Positions 52,474 through 61,600 of a stretch of 64,000 nt of DNA are shown here, piece after piece. The translations under genes and the position numbers were made by a program. The DNA comes from an uncultured Rhodospirillales bacterium (GTDB lineage: Bacteria > Pseudomonadota > Alphaproteobacteria > Acetobacterales > Acetobacteraceae). The stretch lies in contig CAIYCW010000040.1 in assembly GCA_903924855.1 (NCBI GenBank), positions 1 through 64,000 of the forward strand, read 5' to 3'. Numbering within the stretch: the stretch's first letter is position 1; each line of letters opens with the position of its first letter. The notes under the pieces are model-generated. The model was not told the DNA's origin. It searched no databases and was given only the letters and a program-made list of their open reading frames with translations.

Positions 52474-53361
52474 TCAGGTTGGCGGTGCCACATTCATCGC
52501 ACCGGCCGGCGCGGGCGTCTTCATCATCGCACCGGTCATCGGGATGAAGAACACGCCGACATCCTTGCGCGAGTGGATCTTGCCCTGCTCGTCCTTTGTG
52601 TAGACGTAGAGGAACTGGCCGCGCTTGAAGGGCTGGCCGATCGGGATCAGCGCGCGGCCGCCCGGCTTGAGCTGGCGGAACAGCTCGGGCGGGGCGTATT
52701 GCGCGGCGCAGGTGATGATGATGATGTCAAACCCGCCCTCGACCTCGGGCCAGCCGAAATAGCCATCGCCCACGCGGGTCTGCACATTGTCATAGCCGAG
52801 CGGGGCGAAGATCTTGTGCACCGCGTTGCCCAGCGGCTCGATGATCTCGATCGAATAGGCCTGTTTGACGATGCGGCTGAGCAGCGAGCTCTGAAAGCCG
52901 CTGCCGGTGCCGATCTCGAGTGTGACGTCGCCCGGCTTGGGGGCGGCGACCTGGGTCATGTAGGCCTGGCCCAGATAATCCGACAGCGCCGAGCCGTAGC
53001 CGAGCGCCCAGGGTTTCGGGTTTTCCTCGTAGCAGTCGCCGGGCGTCGCGCGCTTCACGTCGTACTGGTAGTGGAAATACTCGCGCGGCACCGCCTCGAA
53101 CGCCGCCATCACGGCGGGATCGGCGGAGCCCAGGCGCTCCTTGAGGTATTTGGCGATCAGCGCCATGGCGGCCGGCTTGCGCTTCTGGATGGCGTCGAAC
53201 TGCGCCTGGCTGAGATCGACCGGCCGGCCCGAGGCGGCCATGGCGGTCATGTAGGCCTCCCGCGTCCAGCCCGTGCTGGTGGCGGCGCGCACATGGGGGG
53301 CGGCCAGCGGCGTTGCAGCGGCGGCTGCGATCAGGCTGCGGCGGGTGATCAATGCGGTCAT
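52474..53361 (-). CDS. Tat-exported isoaspartate O-methyltransferase-like protein
   Basis: The 295-residue protein has a twin-arginine signal (ITRRSLIAAAAATPLAAPHVRA) followed by a PCMT fold: VPREYFHYQY, GSALSDYLGQAYMTQ, and the SAM site LEIGTGSGFQSSLLSRIV with later GGRALIPIG. PCMT repairs isoaspartyl residues in the cytosol; an exported version would need SAM outside, so a different role is possible. The ATG at 53361 overlaps the membrane-protein stop, so they are translated together. Third gene of the operon. Confidence 0.85.
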   Translation of the reverse strand: MTALITRRSLIAAAAATPLAAPHVRAATSTGWTREAYMTAMAASGRPVDLSQAQFDAIQKRKPAAMALIAKYLKERLGSADPAVMAAFEAVPREYFHYQYDVKRATPGDCYEENPKPWALGYGSALSDYLGQAYMTQVAAPKPGDVTLEIGTGSGFQSSLLSRIVKQAYSIEIIEPLGNAVHKIFAPLGYDNVQTRVGDGYFGWPEVEGGFDIIIITCAAQYAPPELFRQLKPGGRALIPIGQPFKRGQFLYVYTKDEQGKIHSRKDVGVFFIPMTGAMMKTPAPAGAMNVAPPT

Positions 53362-55766
53362 GACAAGGCCTTGCCGTCTCGGATGGAATCGCGGGGAAAC
53401 ACTGCGTTGGCCGCCACATACAATGCCAACGCAGAAATAAGAACAGCACTGTGACCGGCCTGCCATGCAATGAGATTGGCAAGCGGCGTGGACACCACGG
53501 AAAACGCGCCGTTCAGCCCCCAGGCCCAGGGCATGAACCCGTCCTTGCCGGTGCCGCTGAGCCCCAGCGGGAATGGCAGGCCAAGGGCGATCGAGATCGG
53601 CGCCACCGCCAGGATCACCAGGGCGGCGCGGCTGAGGAAGCTCAGATCGAGGGTGGACAGGATGGCATCCTGCTGGACGAAGTAGAGCAGTGTGCCCCAG
53701 CCCACGATCACCAGCATGGCGATGTCGATGCCGCGCCTTGGCGTGCGGGCGAAGCGCGCGCTGAGCATGCTGCCGAGACCCGAGAAGATCAGCATCGCGG
53801 TCAGCACGATGGCGAAGCCGCTGGTGCGGTCGTTGAGGTAGAAGCTGGCGCGGTCGATGGCATAGAGCTCCAGGAACAGGAAGCCAAGGCCGAGGCAGGC
53901 GAAGTAGCTGGCCGCCCGCCAGGCGCTGATGCCGGGGGCGCGCACCCGACGCCCCGCCACCAGCGGCACCGCGAGCACCAGCAGCGCGATCACCACCGCC
54001 TGCGCCAGCACCGCCAGATTGACCAGGGCGCCGATCTCCGCCTGTGGCAGGATCTCCAGCCGCGACAGGATGTGGCCGAGCTGCGACAGGCGCAGCACAT
54101 TGTAGAATTCCGGCCGGTCGAACGAGATCGGCCGCAGGTCGAACGCCTCCGCCGAGACGGTGCGTTCGCCGCGCAGCACCGGCAGCGCCTCGTCGGCGAT
54201 GGCGTCGTGTGCGCCCTCCCCTGAGGTCACCTCGCCATCGGTGAACGAGACGGCGGGCAGGTCGTTGAAGATCTCGGGCTTGGGCGCTTTCTCGATGCCG
54301 GGGAAATAGGAGATGTCGAAGCTGCGATCGGCGCAGAATTGCTGGGCGGCGGCGATGCGGGACGCCTGCCAGGCCTCGGGCGAGACCAGGATGCGCACAT
54401 TCCAGGCCGAGCGGTAGACGAGGACATGGTCCTGCGGGTTGGGGATGCCGGCCATCACCAGGGCCGCGCGCACCGTTGCCAGCACGCGCACCGCATAGGC
54501 CGGGAATTCGCGGATCGACACCGGGATCGACACGATGCCGTCATGCGAGAGGGCGCCGAGATAGACGGCGATCGCCTCGGCGGTGAAGGCGGATTGGTTG
54601 GCCTCGGTGGTGTCGACGAACTCGCCTGCGATGTCGATGATGTCGTAGACGGTGCCGCGGGCGGCGGCGAGCGGGCTGCGGCCGCTGGCGATCAGCCGGC
54701 CGTCACTGCTGCGCATCATGCCGCGAAGCGCGGGTTCCGGCTCCAGCACCAGAGCCCCGGTGGCGCCGAGCTGGGCGGCCTCGGCCGGACGGAAGCCGCC
54801 GGAGCTGCCGAGCATCAGCACGCGGGCCTGCGGTTTCAGCGCATAGGGCAAGGCGCCGAGCGTGGCAGGGGCGTAGCCGGCATCGAGCTTGCCGGGCTTG
54901 GGCAGGGCTGCGATGCGGTTGCCGTCGCGATACAGGCCGAGCGTGGTGGGCGGGCCCGGGATGCCCATCGGGCCGGCATCGTTGGAGATGTCGGTGTCCA
55001 CCCGTTCGGTGAAATCATCGAGGATGGTGTAGAGCCCGCGCGCCGAGCGGATCTCGCCCAGGATCTTGGCGTCCGGCGTGTGCAGCGGCGCATAGATCGC
55101 CTTGAAATCGTTGTAATCGGCCTGATTGCCAGCGATCAGCAGTGCCTCCGCCCCGCCAAGGGCGAGCAGCGCCACCGGCAGCACCAGGCGCCAGCGCGGA
55201 ACAAAGCCGGAGGCCAGCGCCAGTGGCACCAGCAGGCAGGGCAGCAGCATGAACGGGTGCACCACCGACATCAGCGCCAGTGCGGCGAGCGAGCCGACGC
55301 CGGCGCCGGTCAGGTCATAGCCATAGACCAGGCCGATCACGCTGTCGTTGAGGACGAAGAACAGGCTGACATAGAGGCCCGCGAGGAAGAAGAATGGCAG
55401 CAGCGCCACGTAATAGAGAAAGATCAGGCCGAGCTGTGGCCACAGCGTGGCCTGGTTCTGCAGTTGCAGCGGGTTGAACGGGTTGGTGGTGACGAAGTGA
55501 AACCCGACAGCTGCCACAACGATCAGACAGGCCGGAAGCCAGGCCTGCAGGAACGCGCCGTGGCGGGCGAAGAACGGCCGCGCCAGCGCCATGGCAACGC
55601 CCGAGAAGGCGAAGCCGGCCAGCACGATGGAGATCACCCAGTAGCCATACTCCGACCATTTCGCGACGGCGAAATACCGGGTCAGCGCGATTTCGAAGCC
55701 CACCGTTGCCAGCGAGACCAGAAACAGCGGTGCGAGTTTCGCCACCGCCGCCATGCGCTGTTTCAT
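53358..55766 (-). CDS. Spermidine-synthase-like polytopic membrane protein
   Basis: The 802-residue protein has about six N-terminal helices, a central soluble Rossmann-like region (ARVLMLGSSGGFRPAEAAQLGA, ALVLEPEPALRGMM) resembling polyamine-synthase/methyltransferase folds, and six more C-terminal helices. Membrane-fused spermidine synthases of this size exist, but the acidic catalytic Asp pair is not evident in LEPEPAL. It is coupled by four-base overlaps to the hydrolase upstream and the Tat PCMT downstream. The biochemical role is unknown. Confidence 0.75.
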   Translation of the reverse strand: MKQRMAAVAKLAPLFLVSLATVGFEIALTRYFAVAKWSEYGYWVISIVLAGFAFSGVAMALARPFFARHGAFLQAWLPACLIVVAAVGFHFVTTNPFNPLQLQNQATLWPQLGLIFLYYVALLPFFFLAGLYVSLFFVLNDSVIGLVYGYDLTGAGVGSLAALALMSVVHPFMLLPCLLVPLALASGFVPRWRLVLPVALLALGGAEALLIAGNQADYNDFKAIYAPLHTPDAKILGEIRSARGLYTILDDFTERVDTDISNDAGPMGIPGPPTTLGLYRDGNRIAALPKPGKLDAGYAPATLGALPYALKPQARVLMLGSSGGFRPAEAAQLGATGALVLEPEPALRGMMRSSDGRLIASGRSPLAAARGTVYDIIDIAGEFVDTTEANQSAFTAEAIAVYLGALSHDGIVSIPVSIREFPAYAVRVLATVRAALVMAGIPNPQDHVLVYRSAWNVRILVSPEAWQASRIAAAQQFCADRSFDISYFPGIEKAPKPEIFNDLPAVSFTDGEVTSGEGAHDAIADEALPVLRGERTVSAEAFDLRPISFDRPEFYNVLRLSQLGHILSRLEILPQAEIGALVNLAVLAQAVVIALLVLAVPLVAGRRVRAPGISAWRAASYFACLGLGFLFLELYAIDRASFYLNDRTSGFAIVLTAMLIFSGLGSMLSARFARTPRRGIDIAMLVIVGWGTLLYFVQQDAILSTLDLSFLSRAALVILAVAPISIALGLPFPLGLSGTGKDGFMPWAWGLNGAFSVVSTPLANLIAWQAGHSAVLISALALYVAANAVFPRDSIRDGKALS

Positions 55767-56638
55767 GGAGTGACCCGCCGCGCCAGGAAGTCTCGCAGCG
55801 CGGTGTTGAACCTTGCAGGATCGTCGACGAACAACGCGTGGCCCAGATCGGGAATCACCATGGTCTCCGCTTGCGGATGATGTGCGGCAAGATTGCCCGC
55901 CTGCCCGGCGAAGGCCGGTCGCACGATGTAGAACACCGGGCACGTGGCCGCATAGACCGCCTCTTTCCAATAGCTGCGCGGCACGGCGTAGGACAGCAAC
56001 TGGCTGGCGGCCCGTTCGGGGGTGCGCAGGGCGGCCTGTGTCAGGCGTTGCAGGTAGGGCTCCGGCACCGGGCGGTGGAACATCGAGCGCACGAAGCCTG
56101 CCATGAACTGGGCATGGGTCTGTGGCGGCACCTTGTGATAGGGCCGGCGCGGTGGGGCGGGGGGCGGGTCCTCCCCCACCGAATTGTCGATCAGCACCAG
56201 GCCTGCCAGCCGGACGTCGCCGTGGGTGTGGATATAGGCCAGGCTGTCGAGTACGCCGAGCGACCAGCCGATCAGCACCACGCGGGCGGGGGCCAGGGCG
56301 TTGATGAGGTCCGCCACATCCTCGCCGCGCCGCGCATAGGTGTAACCCTGATCGGGCACGTCGCTGCTGCCCTGGCCGCGCGGGTCGAGCACCACCACGC
56401 GGTTGGTGCGGGAGAAGGCGTCGATCTGCGGCTGGAAGATCCAGCCCGGCATGGTCCAGCCGGGCACGAAGACCAGAACCGGGGCCGCGCGGGACGGCTG
56501 GGGCTGTGTCGGGCCGAGATCGATGATATGCAGCCGCACGCCGTCACTGGTGGTCAGGATGCGGTCCGCGGCCCGCGCGGACGCGCAGAGGGCCAGCATC
56601 AGAATCGACAGTGACAGGCAAAAGGCGATCTTGCGCAT
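55763..56638 (-). CDS. Secreted alpha/beta hydrolase
   Basis: The 291-residue protein has a signal peptide (MRKIAFCLSLSILMLALCASARA, cleavage about 23), oxyanion FVPGWTMPG, nucleophile Ser126 in GWSLG, an acid near 245 and a His in DLGHALF. It should be periplasmic. It is the first gene of the operon, and its stop overlaps the next ATG. The substrate is unknown. Confidence 0.87.
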   Translation of the reverse strand: MRKIAFCLSLSILMLALCASARAADRILTTSDGVRLHIIDLGPTQPQPSRAAPVLVFVPGWTMPGWIFQPQIDAFSRTNRVVVLDPRGQGSSDVPDQGYTYARRGEDVADLINALAPARVVLIGWSLGVLDSLAYIHTHGDVRLAGLVLIDNSVGEDPPPAPPRRPYHKVPPQTHAQFMAGFVRSMFHRPVPEPYLQRLTQAALRTPERAASQLLSYAVPRSYWKEAVYAATCPVFYIVRPAFAGQAGNLAAHHPQAETMVIPDLGHALFVDDPARFNTALRDFLARRVTP

Positions 56639-56695
56639 GGGGCGAAGTGAGGCTGGCCCCCCTCTCCTGTCAACGCTTGCGACCCACGAGGCATC

Positions 56696-56902
56696 ATGAA
56701 CGATCGTCCAGACAATACCGACCCGGATCAGCCGCAGCGCAAGGGCGCGCTGATCGCCATCATCGTCATCGCGGCCATCGTGGTGGGCGGGTATATGCTC
56801 AGCGCGAAGCTGCGCAGCAGCACCGCCACCGAGGATTGCCTGATGGCGGGGCGAAAGAACTGCGCGCCGATCGCGGCCGATGGCGGGGGTGTCGCGAAAT
56901 AG
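56696..56902 (+). CDS. Small single-pass membrane protein
   Basis: The 68-residue protein has a charged N-terminus with Asp/Gln/Pro, one helix (ALIAIIVIAAIVVGGYMLSA) and a C-terminal tail with two Cys (EDCLMAGRKNCAPI) that could form a disulfide outside. No family is recognised. It is divergent from the hydrolase operon and precedes the metallo-beta-lactamase gene by 90 bases. Confidence 0.65.
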   Translation: MNDRPDNTDPDQPQRKGALIAIIVIAAIVVGGYMLSAKLRSSTATEDCLMAGRKNCAPIAADGGGVAK

Positions 56903-56992
56903 CCAAACCGCAACGCAGGGGCTGAATTTCGCATGGCGATCGGGGCAGAGCGCTTGCTAGCCTGCTGAAAAATCAGCTTGGGGAAGCGCATC

Positions 56993-57949
56993 ATGAACAT
57001 CACCCGCCGTCATGGCCTGGCTGTTGGGCTGGGGCTTGCCACGTTGTCCGGTGCTGCGCGTGCCGCGGCCCCTTTGGCCAAGATGCAGGCGCCGAGCTTT
57101 TATCGCACCCGCGTGGGTGACACCGAGATCACCATGCTCAATGACGGCATCGGCACGCGGCCGCTCGCCGGCTTTGTGCGCAACGCGTCTGATGCCGAGT
57201 TGCGCCAGGCGCTGGGTGAGGCGTTCCTGCCCAATGATGTCTACACCACCAACTACACGCCGATGGTGATCAACACCGGGCGGAAGCTGATTCTGATCGA
57301 CACCGGCAATGGCGAGTTCGGCAGCGCCGATAACGGCCTGCTGCTGCAGAACTTTTTGGCGGCCGGCTTCACGCCGGATCAGCTCGATGCCGTGGTGTTC
57401 AGCCATTTCCACCCCGATCATTACAACGGTTTTCGCAGGCGTGATGGCAGCCTGGTGTTTCCCAACGCCGAGGTGATGGTGCCCGAGCCGGAATGGAATT
57501 TCTGGATGGATGATGCGCGCATGACCCAGACGCCGGAGGCGCAGCGCGGCAATTTCATGGGTGCCAGGCGCGCGCTGGGCCCGGTTGCAAGGAACGTCAC
57601 GCTGTATCGCTGGGGCCAGGAGGTGGCGCCGGGGGTGCTTGCGATCGCAGCCCCTGGCCACACGCCGGGGCACACGGTGTTTGCCATCACCTCCGGCACG
57701 GCGCGGTTCATGATGATGTCCGACATCACCAACAACACGTCTGTTTTCGTCAAACACCCGGACTGGTCGATGATCCTGGATCTGGACGGTGAGATGGCGC
57801 GCCAGACCCGCCACCGCATGCTGGACATGGCGGCGGCGGAGGGCATGGAGTGCGCGTTCTATCACGCGCCCTTCCCCTCGGTGGGCCATATTCTGCGCAC
57901 CGCCGGCGGCTATGAACTGGTGCCATCACAATGGGTTGCGCGGCTTTAG
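56993..57949 (+). CDS. Tat-exported metallo-beta-lactamase-fold hydrolase
   Basis: The 318-residue protein begins with a twin-arginine signal (ITRRHGLAVGLGLATLSGAARA) and has the metal site HFHPDH (His138, His140, Asp142, His143), a His in GHTPGH and a later Asp in MMSDITNN. Such proteins hydrolyse lactones, thioesters or phosphoesters in the periplasm. The ATG at 56993 has GGGGAAG nearby. It is convergent with the SCO1 gene. Confidence 0.9.
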   Translation: MNITRRHGLAVGLGLATLSGAARAAAPLAKMQAPSFYRTRVGDTEITMLNDGIGTRPLAGFVRNASDAELRQALGEAFLPNDVYTTNYTPMVINTGRKLILIDTGNGEFGSADNGLLLQNFLAAGFTPDQLDAVVFSHFHPDHYNGFRRRDGSLVFPNAEVMVPEPEWNFWMDDARMTQTPEAQRGNFMGARRALGPVARNVTLYRWGQEVAPGVLAIAAPGHTPGHTVFAITSGTARFMMMSDITNNTSVFVKHPDWSMILDLDGEMARQTRHRMLDMAAAEGMECAFYHAPFPSVGHILRTAGGYELVPSQWVARL

Positions 57950-57971
57950 GGCACGACCAGCCCGGATGACC

Positions 57972-58571
57972 TCACCCCGCCAGCTGCGCCTTCAGCGCCG
58001 CCGTCAGTTCCTGCGGCTGCATGCCGGGGCGGAACAGGCTGCGCATCCGGCCATCCGGGCCCATCAGGTAGAGAAACGAGGAATGGTCCATCAGATAGTC
58101 GGTGGTGGCCTTGCTGTCTGAGCGTGCGTAGTAGACGCGATAAGCCTTGGCGACGGCTGCGATCTGTTCGGGCGTGCCGGTGAGGCCTATCAGCCGGTCG
58201 TCGAATTGTTTGGTGTATTCGCCCATCGCCTTGGGCGTGTCGCGCTGCGGGTCGATGGTGATGAACAGCGGCACCAGCTTGGCCGCATCCGGCCCCAGGG
58301 CGGCAAGGCTTGCGGCCACGGTCTGCAGTTCGGTCGGGCAGACATCGGGGCAGAAGGTGTAGCCGAAATAGACCAGCATGAAGCGGCCGCGGAACTGCTG
58401 GTCGGTGACGGTTTTGCCGTCCGGATCGGTGAGGCTGAACGGCCCGCCGATCTGGATCTGGCCGGGCGTGCCTGGCGGTGTGTCGGATTGCATGCGCCAC
58501 CACATGCCCGCCCACAGCCCACCGCCCACCACCAGGATCAGCAAAGCCAGCACGCGTGACAGTCGGGCCAT
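57972..58571 (-). CDS. SCO1/SenC family copper chaperone
   Basis: The 199-residue protein has an N-terminal anchor (RVLALLILVVGGGLWAGMWW) and a thioredoxin fold with the copper-binding CPDVC (Cys74, Cys78) and His163. SCO proteins deliver copper to haem-copper oxidases on the periplasmic side. It lies 70 bases downstream of the giant gene and 16 kb from the cbb3 operon. Confidence 0.93.
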   Translation of the reverse strand: MARLSRVLALLILVVGGGLWAGMWWRMQSDTPPGTPGQIQIGGPFSLTDPDGKTVTDQQFRGRFMLVYFGYTFCPDVCPTELQTVAASLAALGPDAAKLVPLFITIDPQRDTPKAMGEYTKQFDDRLIGLTGTPEQIAAVAKAYRVYYARSDSKATTDYLMDHSSFLYLMGPDGRMRSLFRPGMQPQELTAALKAQLAG

Positions 58572-58641
58572 GTTGAGTATCTCCTGCCGACGATTGGTGG
58601 CGAGGAGATAGCAAGAAATCCAAGGCCCTGACAGAGAGCCG

Positions 58642-61600
58642 TCAGACGACCAGGCTGTGGCCGATCTGGAGGCTGGAGGCCTGGGTGTTGTGCAGATCGG
58701 CGAGCAGGTAGCTGCCCGCGCTGGTGCCGACCGAGACCACCGTGTCCACCCCGTTCTGCGTCAGCAGCAGGTTGGCGGCGGTGAAGCCGCCCGCCTGCAG
58801 GGCGCCGTGCACGTTGAGCACGTCGCCCTGGGCGGCAGAGAAGCCGGCCACGTCCATCGACACCACGCTCGAACCGATCGGCCCCAGCGCCAGGACGCTG
58901 TAGATGTCATCCCCCGCGGCACCGCCCACGATGGCGTGGCCGGTGGTGACGCTGACATGGTTGCTCCAGCCGGCAAGCGTCACCTGGTCGGTGCCGCCGG
59001 TGATGTTGACCGTGTCCGAGCCGTTGCCCGCGGTGATCGCCCAGCTGCCCGAGCCGGTGTTGACGGTGATCAGGTTGTCGTTGCCGGCCGCCTGGATGGT
59101 GCCGCCATTGGTGCCGCCGGCGGTGCCCACGGTGATCGTGCTCTGCCCCGCCACACCGCCGATGAAGCTCTGCCCGTCACCGATGGTGATCGTGTTGGTG
59201 TAGCCGTAGGTGTCCACCGTGCCGTTGCCGGTCAGCGTGATGGTGGAGCCGCCCAGATTGCCCTGGACGGTGTTGTTGGCGCCACCCATGACGATCGTGT
59301 CCCCCTGGCCGGTGGCCACGAGATCGTTGTTGCCGCCGGACAAATGGAAGGTGGAGTTGCCGTCATCCCCGGTGACGGTGAGGCCGCCATTGGTGTCGGT
59401 GACGTCGTTGTTGTAGCCGAACAGCTGCAGCGCGGTGATGCCGGCGCCGACATTGAGGCCCTGCACGCTGCTGGTCTCGATCAGCGTGGTGACACCCGGC
59501 GTGGCGGGCGCAACCGTGATCACCGGCGGGGTGGCCACCGGCTGCGGGGCCGGTGTGGTGACCACAGGCACGGTGCCTGCGGGCGGCAGGGTGATCGGGG
59601 CCACCGGAACCGGCGTCGTCACCGGGGCGGGGGCGGCGGCGACCGTGCCGCCCGGGGTGGTGAATTGCGGCAGGTCCTGGGTGTTGAAGCTCAGCTCCTC
59701 GATCGGTGCCGCCGTGATGCTGTCGACGAAGGTGAGCCCGTTGCCGTTGACGGCGGTGCCGTTGCCAAGCTGGGTGGGGCCCACGAACTGGATGATGTCG
59801 GTGCTCGACAGCACCAGCTCCTGGATGCCGTTGACCAGTTTGATCACGCCGCTGCCGCTGCTGTAGCCGTAGACGGTGAGCGTATCGACAGAGGCGCGCA
59901 GGCCGTTGTCGATGGTCAGCAGGCCGTCGCCCTTCTCGTAGTAGATGGTGGTGGACAGGCCACCGGTGGTGATCAGCGAGCCGTTGCCGCCGGCGATGAT
60001 GGTGTTGTTGCCGGAGCCCGAATAGACCTGGTTCGCGCCAAGCCCGCCCATCAGATAGGCGTTGCCCGAGCCGCCATCGAGATAGGAGCTGCCGGTGCCG
60101 CCGGCGAACAGGAAGCCGTTGGCGGCCGATTGCGTCTGCGTCTGCAGCGTGCCGCAGCTGGTGCCGATATCCTCGTTGGAGGAGGCGTTCAGACCCAGCT
60201 CGATGATGTTGTTGTTGCCATCGAGCACCACGACGTTGTTACCCGGCGAGCCGGTGTGCACGTTGTTGTCGCCGGGGCCCACGATGACCTGGCCGCCGGT
60301 GAAGCTCGCATATTGCTGACCCTGGGACAGCTGGATCGGCGTTGCGCCGTTGAAGTTGCCGTTGAACTCCAGCCCGGCATTGGCGCTCTGCACCAGGCCG
60401 CCCGGTGCCACCGTCAGAGTGTCGGTCAGGCCCGAGGCGTTGACGTCGCTGTCCAGCAGCGGGTTGCCGCTGGCGTGTTCGACATCGCTGAAATCCATGC
60501 CGGCCGGTGCCACGACCTGCACCGTGTAGGTGCCGGAGGCGAGGTCCTTGAAGTCGTAGCCGCCATGGATGTCCGTGGTGGTGCTGGCGACCTTGTTGCC
60601 CGAGGAGTCGAGCAGGAGGACGGTCACACCGGCGATGCCGGCATCGCCGACATGGTAGGTGCCGCTGCACTGGCCGTCGAAGAACACAAAGGCCTTGATC
60701 TCGCCGGGGGCTGCAACGCCTGCGTCGTTGTGGCCGGTGTCGGTGCCGGAATAGACCTGGATGTTCTGGATGTCGCCCGCCGTGTCGGCGTGGTTGTAGA
60801 CCGTGGCGGTGGGCGATGTTGGGATCTTGGTGATGATCTGATCGGCGCTGGGGATCACCTCGACGCTGTAGGTGCCGGGGATCAGACCGGTGAACTGATA
60901 GTCGCCCACCGTGCCGGAGGCGGTGCTGGTCAGTTGAGCGGTGGTGCTGATGCCGGTGTCGGTGCCGTTGTTGAACAGCTCGACCTTGACGGTCCCGATG
61001 CCGGTCTCGCCGTTGTCCATCTGGCCGTTCTCGTTGGTGTCGAAGAACACCTCGCCGGAGAGCGAGCCGAGCTTGTAGAGGCCGGCATTCTGGTTGGGGG
61101 TGTTTTCGCCGGCATAGACATTCACGGCCGCCGTGGTGCCGGTGGCATCGACGATGCTGTCGATCGCCGCGTTGGCGTTGGTGCCGATCGGCGAATAGCC
61201 GGCATAACCGCTGTCGGTGATCTGGACGTAGTAGCTGCCCTGATCGAGGCCGGTGAAGCTGTAGGCGCCGTTGCTGTCGGTTGCCGTGGTGTCCACCTTG
61301 CCGCCGATCACCACCGGGGCGTGGGTGGTGGCGCTGTAGAGGGTGACGGTGGCGCCGGCGATGGCGTTGTCGGTGAGACCGGAAGCGGTGTCCTTGACGC
61401 CGTTGTCGTTGAAGTCCTGGAACACGATGCCGGACAGCGAGCCGGCCGGCACGTTGAAGCTGGCGGTGCTGTTGGCGCTGACCGCTGCACCGTTGTCGGT
61501 GCCCGGGGCGGTGTATTCGGTGACGACGGCCTTGTTGGAGATCGCATCGCCCACGTGCGAGCCGTTGTTGAGCAGGGTCTGATAGTCGATCTCGATCGAG

